Program-made: the position numbers and the translations under genes
Shown: positions 1 to 8,129 of the stretch, piece after piece
Position numbering within the stretch: position 1 is the first letter of the stretch
Layout of the letters: every line of letters starts with the position of its first letter
NCBI RefSeq assembly: GCF_000455485.1
Contig: NZ_CBQR020000161.1
Span: 1-64,000, forward strand
Origin: Gorillibacterium massiliense
GTDB lineage: Bacteria; Bacillota; Bacilli; Paenibacillales; NBRC-103111
DNA length: 64,000 nucleotides
Reading direction: 5' to 3'
Notes under the pieces: generated by a model
Seen by the model: the letters and a program-made list of their open reading frames with translations, nothing else
Databases searched by the model: none
Told to the model about the DNA's origin: nothing

Positions 1-370
1 GGCTGCCTATAACTTCCGGGCTCATGCCCAGCAGACGGCCCATCAGCATGGAGGTGGAAATGCCTGCGGCAGATCCGATGATGACGCTGCCTACGATTTC
101 CAACGCATGCTTTTTCAGCATGTCATAGTGTTTGTAGATCGGGATGGCAAAAGCAACGGTTGCCGGTTTCAGCAAGAAGGTTAGAACATCCGCCCCCCGG
201 TCGTAGACATCATAGGAAACCCGGCTGACTGCCAATAGGGCAAGCAGAATCAAAGGGCAAATCAGGATAGGTGTAAATAAAAAGCGGGGGATCCGTTGGT
301 AGAGCCGCCTTACGGCACTATAAACGGCAACCGTTGAAAACAAACTTGCTGTACTGATCAGCGTAACCAT
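1..370 (-). CDS. cidB: LrgB/CidB family membrane protein, 3' end cut off by the window edge
   Basis: The reading frame starts at the ATG at 370, which directly abuts the stop codon of the upstream cidA-like gene, and runs off the left edge. About 123 residues are visible. They are strongly hydrophobic with several membrane segments and include a glycine- and serine-rich stretch near the cut end, as in LrgB/CidB proteins. The family partners CidA/LrgA in holin-like control of murein hydrolases, or in pyruvate/acetate-related export. Tight coupling to cidA implies one operon transcribed leftward. Family assignment is firm from context and hydropathy; the physiological role is inferred. Confidence 0.85.
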   Translation of the reverse strand, partial: MVTLISTASLFSTVAVYSAVRRLYQRIPRFLFTPILICPLILLALLAVSRVSYDVYDRGADVLTFLLKPATVAFAIPIYKHYDMLKKHALEIVGSVIIGSAAGISTSMLMGRLLGMSPEVIGS

Positions 371-736
371 TTATCCGCGCCCCTTTCGTCTGCCTAAAAA
401 CTGGGCGCTGATGCCGGTTAAAGCCATGACAGCCAATGTGCTGGCAACGATGATTGCGAGAAGGGAAAGACCGTCCGTGCGGAGCAAGCCGCCATACTGG
501 CAGATGCCAACCGCCGATGGCACGAAAAAGAGAACAAGCCGGGCATGCATCCATTCGGCGCCTTCTTCAAACCAGCGCAGTTTGACAACACCGGTTTTTA
601 GCAGCAGAAACAGTACGATCATGCCAAGAATACTCCCGGACAGCTTCAGATGGATCAAGTGGACAAACCATTCCCCTCCCATGGCGATAGCGGAGAACAG
701 GACAATCTGACAGAGGATGAGCAGATAACGTTTCAA
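371..736 (-). CDS. cidA: CidA/LrgA family holin-like protein
   Basis: This small membrane protein has about four transmembrane segments. It contains the family pattern LSGSILGMIVLF followed by LVLFFVPSAVG, typical of CidA/LrgA. I prefer the TTG start at 736: a GGAG lies at 745-748 with eight bases of spacing, and the resulting 121-residue protein begins LKRYLLILCQ like other CidA proteins. Longer in-frame starts exist at 778 (ATG) and 829, but these would add a hydrophilic leader and have poorer ribosome sites. It forms an operon with cidB downstream and is divergent from a LysR regulator, the usual arrangement of cidABR in Bacillales. Confidence 0.88.
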   Translation of the reverse strand: MKRYLLILCQIVLFSAIAMGGEWFVHLIHLKLSGSILGMIVLFLLLKTGVVKLRWFEEGAEWMHARLVLFFVPSAVGICQYGGLLRTDGLSLLAIIVASTLAVMALTGISAQFLGRRKGRG

Positions 737-827
737 ATTAGTCACTCCAAAATGTATTTCCGTTGTCGGTTTATTCATTGTACCGCCAGATGCGTCATTC
801 GTAAAATTCATAGATTTCATAATTAAC

Positions 828-842
828 ATTCCATATTGGAAT
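828..842. promoter_or_regulatory. Putative CidR (LysR) operator
   Basis: A perfect 15-bp palindrome, ATTCC-ATATT-GGAAT, lies between the divergent cidA-like and LysR genes. It has the size and placement of a LysR recognition site (T-N11-A type). Binding is inferred. Confidence 0.5.
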
Positions 843-884
843 GATATAATGACAGAAACGAATCGTGAACAAGGAGGCGCCTGG

Positions 885-1781
885 ATGGACGTCCGCCAGC
901 TGCATTATTTTACGGAAGTCGCCCGCTGCGGCAGCTTTACAAAAGCGTCGGAGACTCTGCATCTTTCGCAATCCACCTTGAGCAAAGGGATAAAAAGTTT
1001 AGAGGAGGAGCTGGGCGTTTCCCTTTTTGACCGCTCATCCAGACGAATCGAGCTTACAGATGCCGGCGAGACGGTGCTTTCGGAAGCGGAAAGCATCCTC
1101 CAATCCTTTTACCATCTAACGGATACTCTTTATGAAGTCATGCAAGTCAAGAAAGGGACCGTACGACTGGGGATGCCGCCGATTATCGGGTCGTTGTTCT
1201 TCCCGGGAATCATTGCGCGATTTCATAAGCAGTATCCGGGAATCTCCATTCGTCTCGGCGAGGACGGATCGAAGCGGGTGGAGCAGGCCGTGCAAAACGG
1301 CGAGACGGACGCGGGTGTCGTCGTCTTGCCGGTGGAGGAGGGGCTGTTCGATATCCGGCCGTTTTTACAGGAGAAGCTGGCGGTAATCGTCGGATGCCAG
1401 CATCCTTTGGCGGGTAGTCGGGAGGTGCAACTGGCCGCACTAAAAGACGAACCCTTCATCCTGCTGAAGGAAGGGTTCGCCATTAACGACCGTATCCGCG
1501 AAGAGTGCCGTCGTTTGGGATATGTGCCCCACATCGTCTATGAAAGCGCAGAGTGGGATTTTATTAGCGAAATGGTTGCGGAAGGTTTAGGTCTTTCCTT
1601 TCTCCCCGAAAGCCTCTGCCGCAAGCTGGACGCAAGCCGTATTCGGACCCTCGATCTTACCGGTCCCGTCATCCCCTACGAGGTGGCCGTTATCACGCGT
1701 ATCGGCCGCTACTTGAGCTTTGCCGCACGGGCGTTTCTTGACCACGTCGAGCAGGAAAGCATCCAGCCGACCAGCCGATAG
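885..1781 (+). CDS. cidR: LysR family regulator, CidR/YwbI-like
   Basis: The 298-residue protein starts at the ATG at 885, which follows AAGGAGG at 871-877; an upstream in-frame ATG at 849 would place this ribosome site inside the gene. An N-terminal winged helix-turn-helix (roughly residues 1-60, with FTKASETLHLSQSTLSKGIKSLE) is followed by a LysR substrate-binding domain, for a normal family length. It is divergent from cidAB-like genes with a palindromic site between them. This suggests a role as activator of that operon in response to a small organic acid such as acetate, as known for CidR. The LysR call is certain; the specific name rests on context. Confidence 0.85.
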   Translation: MDVRQLHYFTEVARCGSFTKASETLHLSQSTLSKGIKSLEEELGVSLFDRSSRRIELTDAGETVLSEAESILQSFYHLTDTLYEVMQVKKGTVRLGMPPIIGSLFFPGIIARFHKQYPGISIRLGEDGSKRVEQAVQNGETDAGVVVLPVEEGLFDIRPFLQEKLAVIVGCQHPLAGSREVQLAALKDEPFILLKEGFAINDRIREECRRLGYVPHIVYESAEWDFISEMVAEGLGLSFLPESLCRKLDASRIRTLDLTGPVIPYEVAVITRIGRYLSFAARAFLDHVEQESIQPTSR

Positions 1782-1795
1782 GAATTCCGCACCGG

Positions 1796-2413
1796 TTAAT
1801 GATCCTCCGCAAGCTCATCTAGCGATTGAGCGAAGCTGGGTGCCAGATGCTCCAGAAAATATTCGATCTCCGGCAAGTGAAGCGCCATCAACGATTTCTC
1901 GATTTGACCTTTGGCGATGGCAAACTCCCGGTTCCCGGCGGCCAGTTCGGTGACACATTTCAGATAGGCATCCAGCAAATCGGCGCCCTTGATGATCTTG
2001 CGCAGCTCCCTTTCCGATTCATCGGCATCCGTGGGCAAGGAGGCGTTTTTACTTTCTACTAGCGATGCGTAAACCGGCTGCAGTTCAACCGGCACCATAT
2101 CCAAAAGCCGCTCCCCAGCAAGCCGCTCGATTTCCCGGAAATTACTGAGAATGTCCGGGTTCTGATGCTTGACCGGCGTCGGAATGTCGCCGACGATCAC
2201 CTCGGTGGCATCATGAAACAGAGCCATCGTAACAGCCTTATCCGCAGACAGCTGCTTTCCGTATACGACATTGCCGACCGTGCAGAGCAAATGGGTTAAT
2301 ATCGCCACGTGAAAAGAATGCTCGGCTACATTTTCCTCCACGACGTTGCGCATCAAGCTCCAGCGCCGAATATAGCGAAGACGGTACATATAGGCAAAAA
2401 AGGAATGATCCAT
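1796..2413 (-). CDS. yfbR: YfbR-like 5'-deoxynucleotidase (HD domain)
   Basis: The 205-residue HD-domain phosphohydrolase closely follows E. coli YfbR along its length: RRWSLMRN near the start (the Arg-Trp pair that selects deoxynucleotides), the metal ligand in ENVAEHS, the HD pair in ALFHDATEV, GDIPTPVK, and YLKCVTELAAGN. YfbR removes phosphate from dAMP, dGMP, dUMP and similar 5'-monophosphates in the cytosol. GGAAGGAAG precedes the ATG. The gene lies 37 bp after the polysaccharide deacetylase on the same strand, so the two may be cotranscribed, although no functional link is evident. Confidence 0.93.
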   Translation of the reverse strand: MDHSFFAYMYRLRYIRRWSLMRNVVEENVAEHSFHVAILTHLLCTVGNVVYGKQLSADKAVTMALFHDATEVIVGDIPTPVKHQNPDILSNFREIERLAGERLLDMVPVELQPVYASLVESKNASLPTDADESERELRKIIKGADLLDAYLKCVTELAAGNREFAIAKGQIEKSLMALHLPEIEYFLEHLAPSFAQSLDELAEDH

Positions 2414-2450
2414 GTCCAGCTTCCTTCCCGGAATGGTTTTGGAACAGAAG

Positions 2451-3344
2451 TTAAAGCTTCAGATGATCGTGCAGCCAGTTGATCACTCCGGGCAGGGCGA
2501 TAGTCTCTCTGCGGATGGTTTTATCCAGAAGCTCCGGCGTGATGTTCGGGCTGCCGGCGTTGATCCGTGGGATCTGCATCGGGTCGGTAGATGATAAGGT
2601 CATGCGCTGTGTAATGGTAAAAGCATAGTGGATCCCCGCTTCTTTGGCGAGATCGATGGATTTGCGATCAAATATCCCGTAAGGGTAAGCCAGCGTGTCG
2701 ACCTTTTTTGAGGTTAGCGCCTGCAAGCGTTCAAGGGAGGTGCTGAGGTCTGTTGTGATCCGTTTCTCGTATTCTTCCTCGGTTTCGGTTTTGCCGTTAT
2801 TTTTGAGCCGCGCAACGAGCAGTCCTTCACCCTTGCCCGGTCCGGTTTTATTGTGGAGGTTATGCGTATGGGAGCCGATGTCCACCAAAGACGTTTCCTG
2901 CAGCATGCCGCGGATGTCTTCGTTGCTTTGAAAAGGAGGTATGCCTTTCTCAGGATGCTCTTGTTTTTGGGTGATGTAAAAAATGACTGCCGGAATATTC
3001 ATTTTTTCCAGAATAGGCAGGGCGTTTGTCTTCACGCTTTTGTAGCCGTCGTCAAAAGTGACCAGCACCGCTCCCGGAGGAACAGCGCCGCCGTTTAGAA
3101 AACCCTTCAAATCGTCCAAGGTGATAAAATGATAGCCCTGTGCCTTGAGATAGGTTAACTGATCCTGAAACAGCCGGGTCGAGATGGTGGCAGAGCTGGT
3201 ATCCGTATCGTGGATATGGTGATACATGAGAACGGCGACTTGATTTTTATAGGGAACTTGCGGCCGGTAATGACCTAGACTGGCGGCGAGCAAGGCGAGT
3301 CCGGCGACTATGGCGAAGGCGCACTTTAATACATGCTTAAGCAT
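2451..3344 (-). CDS. Polysaccharide deacetylase, CE4 family, exported
   Basis: The 297-residue protein has an uncleaved or cleavable N-terminal hydrophobic segment (residues 5-24) and then a NodB/CE4 domain. VAVLMYHHIH is the usual start of IcaB/PgaB-like deacetylases. TFDDGY supplies the catalytic base and metal Asp, SHTHNLH supplies the metal His pair, and LAYPYG is the RxxY-equivalent motif. It probably removes N-acetyl groups from a cell-wall or exopolysaccharide polymer such as poly-N-acetylglucosamine. AAGGAGAT precedes the ATG at 3344. The exact substrate cannot be told from sequence. Confidence 0.88.
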   Translation of the reverse strand: MLKHVLKCAFAIVAGLALLAASLGHYRPQVPYKNQVAVLMYHHIHDTDTSSATISTRLFQDQLTYLKAQGYHFITLDDLKGFLNGGAVPPGAVLVTFDDGYKSVKTNALPILEKMNIPAVIFYITQKQEHPEKGIPPFQSNEDIRGMLQETSLVDIGSHTHNLHNKTGPGKGEGLLVARLKNNGKTETEEEYEKRITTDLSTSLERLQALTSKKVDTLAYPYGIFDRKSIDLAKEAGIHYAFTITQRMTLSSTDPMQIPRINAGSPNITPELLDKTIRRETIALPGVINWLHDHLKL

Positions 3345-3517
3345 CGGCTATCTCCTTGAAAATGAATTTCGTTGGGTTCATCCCTTTATTATAACGTTAT
3401 CCGGTGAACCCTTTCCAGCGTTCCTCTAGCCGCATGATTTTCCAGACGCCGATGGATACAGTCCAAAACTAGATTTTCATTATACTATACCATCGATTAT
3501 GAAGTATTTCTTTTCTT

Positions 3518-3534
3518 TTTACATTCCCTTAACA
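3518..3534 (+). promoter_or_regulatory. Putative Pho box upstream of phoR
   Basis: TTTACA at 3518-3523 and TTAACA at 3529-3534 are spaced exactly 11 bp apart, matching the Bacillus PhoP direct-repeat pattern TT(A/T/C)ACA-N5. The site lies in the 297-bp gap between the divergent deacetylase gene and phoR, implying autoregulation. Nothing else distinct was seen in this gap. Confidence 0.55.
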
Positions 3535-3641
3535 ATACGATAATTTATCGGTATGGATAAAGTTTAAGGATAAGATTACGATAGAGATTAGGTACTTGTC
3601 AGTCGGAATTTGTCAGGTGAATGAACGGGGTGAATCATGCG

Positions 3642-5507
3642 ATGAAAAAAGTACGGACCAGGCTCACCTTCATGCTGATCCTGCTTGTCGGTTTGTCGGT
3701 GTTGGCGGCGGGGATTTTTTCCGCTCGTATCTTAAAAAACAGCTATATCGATGCCTTGGAGCAAAATCTGGTTCGAGAGATTGCGATTATTTTGGCAACG
3801 GATAACTGGGCGAAGGAAGGCAGCCTGGATGAGATGACCGCATATTACGGCACAAGGGTAAAATCGCTGAAGGATTCCGCTGGAGCGAGGCTTACTTATA
3901 TTCGCGCCGACGGGAAAGTATTGGCCGATTCGGAATCGAACCCGGAGGAAATGGACAATCACTTGAGCCGGGAAGAAGTCCGCGAGGCGGCGGAGAGCGG
4001 CATCGGGTATTCCGTGCGTCATAGCAATACCCTTGGGCAAGATATGCTGTATGCGGCAGAGCCGATCAAAAACGGGAATAACGAGATTATCGCGTACATC
4101 CGTCTAGCCATGAGTCTGGAGAGCGTAGATGAATCTCTGAACAAGCTTTGGATGTACATGCTGATCGGTTTATTTGTTCTCTTTGCCGTTGCCGGCTTAG
4201 TCAGCTATCGCATTGCTTTCAGCATAACCCGGCCGCTGGAAAAGATCACTCGGGTTGCCCAGCGGATCACCAATCTAGATTACGGCTCAAGGGTATCGGT
4301 TATGCGCAAGGATGAAATCGGCCAATTGGGTCAAGCGATCAATACAATGGCAGATAGCCTGCAAAATCAGCTACAACGCATATCCGAGCATAAAACCCGG
4401 CTGCAAAACGTGCTGATGAACATGACCAGCGGTATTTTGCTTGTGAGCAAAGAGAAGAAAATCGTCATCGTGAATCCCGTTGCCGAAGAGTATTTGGGCT
4501 ATTCCAGCGATGAGCTGGTGGATAAGGTCTACATGGAAGCCGGTTTGCCTCATGAGATGGCTCAAGAAATTGAAATGTGCGAAGAGACGGGAAGCCCCGT
4601 TCATGACGAGTTCGTGCTGCATTTCCCGAATGAGCGGATCGTCGAATTAAATATCACGCCTTTGTATGAATCGGATGGAAGCGGCTCGGGCTCCCTCATC
4701 GTGCTTCATGATATCACCGCATTTCGCCGCCTGGAGCGGATGAGAAGCGAATTTGTCGCCAACGTCTCCCATGAGCTCAAGACGCCCATCGCCGCGGTAA
4801 AAGGATTTTCGGAAACGCTGCTGGCAGGTGCACTGGATGATCCGGAGACGGCCCGTTCTTTTATTCAGATCATCTTTGATGAAAGCGAACGCTTGAACCG
4901 TCTGATCGGCGATATTCTGGAGCTGTCCAAAATTGAATCGCGTCGCACCAACACAACGGATTTTTCTCCTGTGGAGCTGCGCAGCTTTATGGAGGAATCG
5001 CTACGAACTGTTCAAGGGGAAGCGGACCGGAAACGGATTCGCCTCAGCCTGGAGGCCGAAAGCGATATCTACATGGAAGCGGACGAAGACAAGCTGCGGC
5101 AGATTATGATCAACCTGCTGTCTAACGGCGTAAATTATACGCCGGAGGGCGGAGAGGTGCGGGTGAAGGTCGAAGTGTTGGATGAACCTGAAGAGATTGC
5201 GGATGATAATGGAGAAGAAGGGAATGACAAGCTTGTTCCTGCGTATGGAGACGGGAAAAGGGAACGGATCCGGATTACGGTATCAGATAGCGGTATCGGC
5301 ATTCCCCGCAAGGATTTGCCGCGGATCTTCGAGCGTTTTTACCGGGTGGATAAAGCCCGTTCCCGCAGTTCAGGCGGAACCGGCCTGGGGCTTTCCATCG
5401 TGAAGCATTTGGTGGAACCGCATCACGGCACCATCACGGTAGACAGCCAGGTCGGCGTCGGCTCCAGCTTTATCATCGAGCTGAACGTTCTTCAGGAAGG
5501 CCTGTAG
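3642..5507 (+). CDS. phoR: Phosphate sensor histidine kinase PhoR
   Basis: The 621-residue membrane kinase has TM1 near residues 8-29, an extracytoplasmic domain, TM2 near 170-190, HAMP, PAS (ITSG..VSKEKKIVIVNPVAEEYLGY), HisKA with phospho-acceptor His377 in NVSHELKTPI, and HATPase_c with LSNGVNYTP (N box), DSGIGIP (G1) and GGTGLGLSIV (G2). I chose the ATG at 3642 because GGGGTGA lies eight bases upstream; an ATG at 3621 is also in frame. The PAS-HAMP architecture, the Pho boxes and the following phoP support phosphate sensing. An acidic stretch of about 30 residues (around 512-540) sits between the N and G1 boxes, longer than in B. subtilis PhoR. Confidence 0.88.
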   Translation: MKKVRTRLTFMLILLVGLSVLAAGIFSARILKNSYIDALEQNLVREIAIILATDNWAKEGSLDEMTAYYGTRVKSLKDSAGARLTYIRADGKVLADSESNPEEMDNHLSREEVREAAESGIGYSVRHSNTLGQDMLYAAEPIKNGNNEIIAYIRLAMSLESVDESLNKLWMYMLIGLFVLFAVAGLVSYRIAFSITRPLEKITRVAQRITNLDYGSRVSVMRKDEIGQLGQAINTMADSLQNQLQRISEHKTRLQNVLMNMTSGILLVSKEKKIVIVNPVAEEYLGYSSDELVDKVYMEAGLPHEMAQEIEMCEETGSPVHDEFVLHFPNERIVELNITPLYESDGSGSGSLIVLHDITAFRRLERMRSEFVANVSHELKTPIAAVKGFSETLLAGALDDPETARSFIQIIFDESERLNRLIGDILELSKIESRRTNTTDFSPVELRSFMEESLRTVQGEADRKRIRLSLEAESDIYMEADEDKLRQIMINLLSNGVNYTPEGGEVRVKVEVLDEPEEIADDNGEEGNDKLVPAYGDGKRERIRITVSDSGIGIPRKDLPRIFERFYRVDKARSRSSGGTGLGLSIVKHLVEPHHGTITVDSQVGVGSSFIIELNVLQEGL

Positions 5508-5517
5508 CCCGGTTCCG

Positions 5518-5556
5518 TTTACACTCTCTTAATAAAACCTTTACACTACGCTTACA
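5518..5556 (+). promoter_or_regulatory. Four-repeat Pho box upstream of phoP
   Basis: Four hexamers with exact 11-bp periodicity are visible: TTTACA (5518), TTAATA (5529), TTTACA (5540) and CTTACA (5551). This matches the full four-site PhoP dimer-pair arrangement known in Bacillus. It sits between phoR and phoP, so phoP probably has its own autoregulated promoter. Confidence 0.75.
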
Positions 5557-5645
5557 TTTTCGTGTTAAACTTGTTAAGAACGTCAAATCGATCCGAAAGT
5601 CGCTTTTGGCTGCACGGACAAGCATTATATAAATGGGGGATCGGA

Positions 5646-6359
5646 ATGCCTTTTCAGATTTTGGTTATCGAGGATGAACCGACTCTATCACGGCTTCTGA
5701 CGTACAATCTGGGTCAGGAAGGCTACCAGGTCCAGGCATCGGCTCATGGCGGAGAAGGGCTGCACCTTGCTCTGCGCCAGGATTTTGATTTGATTATATT
5801 GGACATCATGCTTCCGGGGATGAACGGGTTCGAGGTGCTCACGGAAATAAGGAAGATGGGCTCCACAACACCCGTTATTATTTTAACGGCTCGCAATGCA
5901 GAGGAAGAAGTGGTGCAGGGCTTGCGGCTTGGGGCGGACGATTACATTACTAAGCCCTTTGGCGTGGCGGAACTTCTGGCTCGGGTCGCTGCCGTGCTGA
6001 GAAGATTTCACCCCGAGGACGCCGGAGTGGCGGTTGCGACGGAAACAGGTGAGAAGACCATCGTCGCCGGCGATTTAATTATCTACCCTGAGAAATACGA
6101 AGTGCATTTGAACGGCGAAGCGATACCCCTTCGGCCGAAGGAGTTCGAAGTGCTGCTTTATCTCGTGCAGCGTCCGGGCATCGTCGTTACCCGCGACGAC
6201 CTGATGAACGTCGTATGGGGCTTCGATTATATCGGCGGCCAGCGTACGGTAGATGTGCACGTCAGCTCTCTGCGGAAGAAGTTGGAGATGAACCAACAAT
6301 CCGTACGCATCGATGCCATCCGCGGAGTGGGCTACAAGCTGATCGGTGTGAAAAAGTAG
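5646..6359 (+). CDS. phoP: Response regulator PhoP (OmpR family)
   Basis: The 237-residue protein has a receiver domain with acidic pocket E9-D10, phospho-acceptor Asp53 (LDIMLPGMNG) and the Lys in ADDYITKPF. A C-terminal winged helix follows (LRPKEFEVLLYLVQ through RTVDVHVSSLRKKLE). I chose the ATG at 5646 because GGGGGA lies five bases upstream; a longer frame starting at 5562 would run through the Pho boxes. Phosphorylated PhoP binds TT(A/T)ACA repeats, and such repeats occur before phoR, phoP, pstS and pstC here. The gene order phoR-phoP is the reverse of the B. subtilis phoP-phoR order. Confidence 0.9.
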   Translation: MPFQILVIEDEPTLSRLLTYNLGQEGYQVQASAHGGEGLHLALRQDFDLIILDIMLPGMNGFEVLTEIRKMGSTTPVIILTARNAEEEVVQGLRLGADDYITKPFGVAELLARVAAVLRRFHPEDAGVAVATETGEKTIVAGDLIIYPEKYEVHLNGEAIPLRPKEFEVLLYLVQRPGIVVTRDDLMNVVWGFDYIGGQRTVDVHVSSLRKKLEMNQQSVRIDAIRGVGYKLIGVKK

Positions 6360-6385
6360 CGTTACCCCGCATAGGAAAGGGCATG

Positions 6386-6432
6386 AAAAAGGCACAACAA
6401 GCGCTCGAGCGGCGCCGGTTGTGCCTTTTTTT
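6386..6432. terminator. Bidirectional terminator between phoP and yktB
   Basis: GGCACAAC at 6391-6398 pairs with GTTGTGCC at 6418-6425. It is flanked by an A-run on the left and a T-run on the right, so it can stop transcription from both convergent genes. Confidence 0.85.
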
Positions 6433-6439
6433 AATGCGA

Positions 6440-7087
6440 TTAAGCTCGTATGAGGGCGTTTGAATCCGTGGCAAGGCGGTGGAGCACCATCAGCTTTTCC
6501 CACACATCTGTTACCGTTGCAAGAAAATCATGGGGGGGCATGGCGAGGGCATTCTGTTTCGCGATGGAAAGTCCGACCATGATCTCCCCGTTTTTGTTGT
6601 GGCGCAGCCGATTGGCGAAGTCGGCAAAATCGTCATCGCTTAAACGGCTATGAATCTCGCCTTCCGGTTTCATATGATCTTTCGACCAAGTGAATGTGTC
6701 GGGAAGACTCCGTTTTACTTCGTCCAGATGCGCGATCAAGCTGTCGGCGAAAACTTTTTTGTTCGGCGCTTCATAGATGATTCCCCACTGGATTAAAACG
6801 TGGGTCGGCCATACGGCGATTTGGAAGTGGGGCAGCATTTTATAGCCCCGTGGATTGGCGGCGAAAGCGATCCAGCTGTCCGCCGGCGGGTTGGTTTTTC
6901 TCCGGGCGTGCTTGGCAACGTGGGCGAACATGTCCGTCCCGGTTATATCGCGGATCGGCCCCAGCAGGTCCTCTCCCAGATTGACGAACTTCGGCCGCAG
7001 CTGCTTGATGAGCGCAGCCATTCGTTCCTCTAATCCCTCGATGGTAAAAAGCTCAAAATCCGCTGGCTCGAAACCCGTAAACTTCAC
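6440..7087 (-). CDS. yktB: YktB family protein (DUF1054)
   Basis: The 215-residue soluble protein matches B. subtilis YktB throughout: FTGFEPADFELFTIEGLEERM at the start, HVAKHARRKTNPP, GYKMLPHFQIAVW, and SKDHMKPEGEIHSRL. The function of the family is not established. No transmembrane segment or signal peptide is seen. It converges on phoP through a shared terminator and stands 32 bp before the AraC regulator gene on the same strand, although the spacing does not prove cotranscription. Confidence 0.9.
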   Translation of the reverse strand: MKFTGFEPADFELFTIEGLEERMAALIKQLRPKFVNLGEDLLGPIRDITGTDMFAHVAKHARRKTNPPADSWIAFAANPRGYKMLPHFQIAVWPTHVLIQWGIIYEAPNKKVFADSLIAHLDEVKRSLPDTFTWSKDHMKPEGEIHSRLSDDDFADFANRLRHNKNGEIMVGLSIAKQNALAMPPHDFLATVTDVWEKLMVLHRLATDSNALIRA

Positions 7088-7119
7088 AGTATTCTCTCCT
7101 TATCTCTTTCTGACTCGAA

Positions 7120-7995
7120 TTATTTTCTCCATTCCTGCATCTTCTTGCGGTACTCGTTAGGCGAGCAATCATTGAATTTTTTGAACAGCTTGTAGAAGTG
7201 CGCCATGTTTGGCATGCCGATGGCTTCCCCCACCTCGGCGATGCTCATGTCCTTGGTCAGCAAGTAGCGCTCGGCCATTTTGATTTTTTTAAAGTTGACA
7301 TATTCCAGAAAGGACATACCCAGCACTTTTTTAAAATATTTGACGAAATAATAATAGCTGACGTTGACGACCCGGCTGGCGTCCTCCACCTGGATTTTGT
7401 GCTCGATGTTGGCATCGATGTAATCCAGCACCGGCTTTAAACGGATCAGTTCGGCGCTGTTGGGGTGATTCAGCAGCTTTCGGCTATCGCTCCGCAGCAA
7501 ATGCAGCATGATTTTTTTGATCTGGAGACTGACCGCTAGCTCGTAGCCATCGGCTTTTTCCTGGGATTCCTCATGAATGACCCGCACTGCATCTTGAATA
7601 AGCTGCCGCGCATCGGCATTTTCCCGGAAAATGTAGTTTAACCGGCTTAAGGGGAAGTCTGGCTCCATGAACAGCTTGTAATACGGCATGACGCTGGGCT
7701 CAATGTAATACGACATGTCAAATTGGAATACATAATAGCGGGAAGTGGCTGACATGATCCGGTCCCGGTGAAGCTGGGAGGAGCCGATGATCAGCACGTC
7801 GCCGGCAGTTAGCGTGAAATATTCGTCTTCTACGTGAAGCTCGATTTCACCGTCCAGGATGGCGAGGATCTCCATCTCCTTATGGTAGTGCCAGTGTCCT
7901 AACGGATTCCGAGACGTAGAGGTGCGGTTCGCCTCAAAAATTTTCATACATAAAAACGGATTCTCATACTGAATATTCTCGTTGAAGATTTCCAT
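7120..7995 (-). CDS. AraC family regulator with cupin sensor
   Basis: The 291-residue protein has an N-terminal cupin domain (HWHYHKEMEILAILDGEIELHVEDEYFTLTAGDVLIIG) and two C-terminal helix-turn-helix motifs (residues about 190-288, including SYYYFVKYFKKVLGMSFLEYV and IGMPNMAHFYKLFKKF). I set the start at the ATG at 7995, which has GGAGG six bases upstream; the longer frame lacks such a site. It is divergent from a Gfo/Idh/MocA dehydrogenase, so it probably activates that gene in response to a sugar or sugar derivative. Confidence 0.88.
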   Translation of the reverse strand: MEIFNENIQYENPFLCMKIFEANRTSTSRNPLGHWHYHKEMEILAILDGEIELHVEDEYFTLTAGDVLIIGSSQLHRDRIMSATSRYYVFQFDMSYYIEPSVMPYYKLFMEPDFPLSRLNYIFRENADARQLIQDAVRVIHEESQEKADGYELAVSLQIKKIMLHLLRSDSRKLLNHPNSAELIRLKPVLDYIDANIEHKIQVEDASRVVNVSYYYFVKYFKKVLGMSFLEYVNFKKIKMAERYLLTKDMSIAEVGEAIGMPNMAHFYKLFKKFNDCSPNEYRKKMQEWRK

Positions 7996-8096
7996 GGCCC
8001 GCCTCCAAGACGCCAAAATTGCATATAAGATCGACCAGATCAAATATTTCTTTTTTTCTTTTGCTATACTATATTTTAGTGTGTAGGAACCATTAT

Positions 8097-8110
8097 TAAA
8101 AGCGCTTTTA
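8097..8110. promoter_or_regulatory. Palindromic operator candidate before the dehydrogenase gene
   Basis: A perfect 14-bp palindrome, TAAAAGCGCTTTTA, lies just before the AAAGGAGG of the dehydrogenase gene. Its central GCGC resembles LacI/GalR or cre-type half-sites more than AraC sites. The binding protein is unknown. Confidence 0.4.
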
Positions 8111-8129
8111 TTCAAAAGGAGGACTATTC

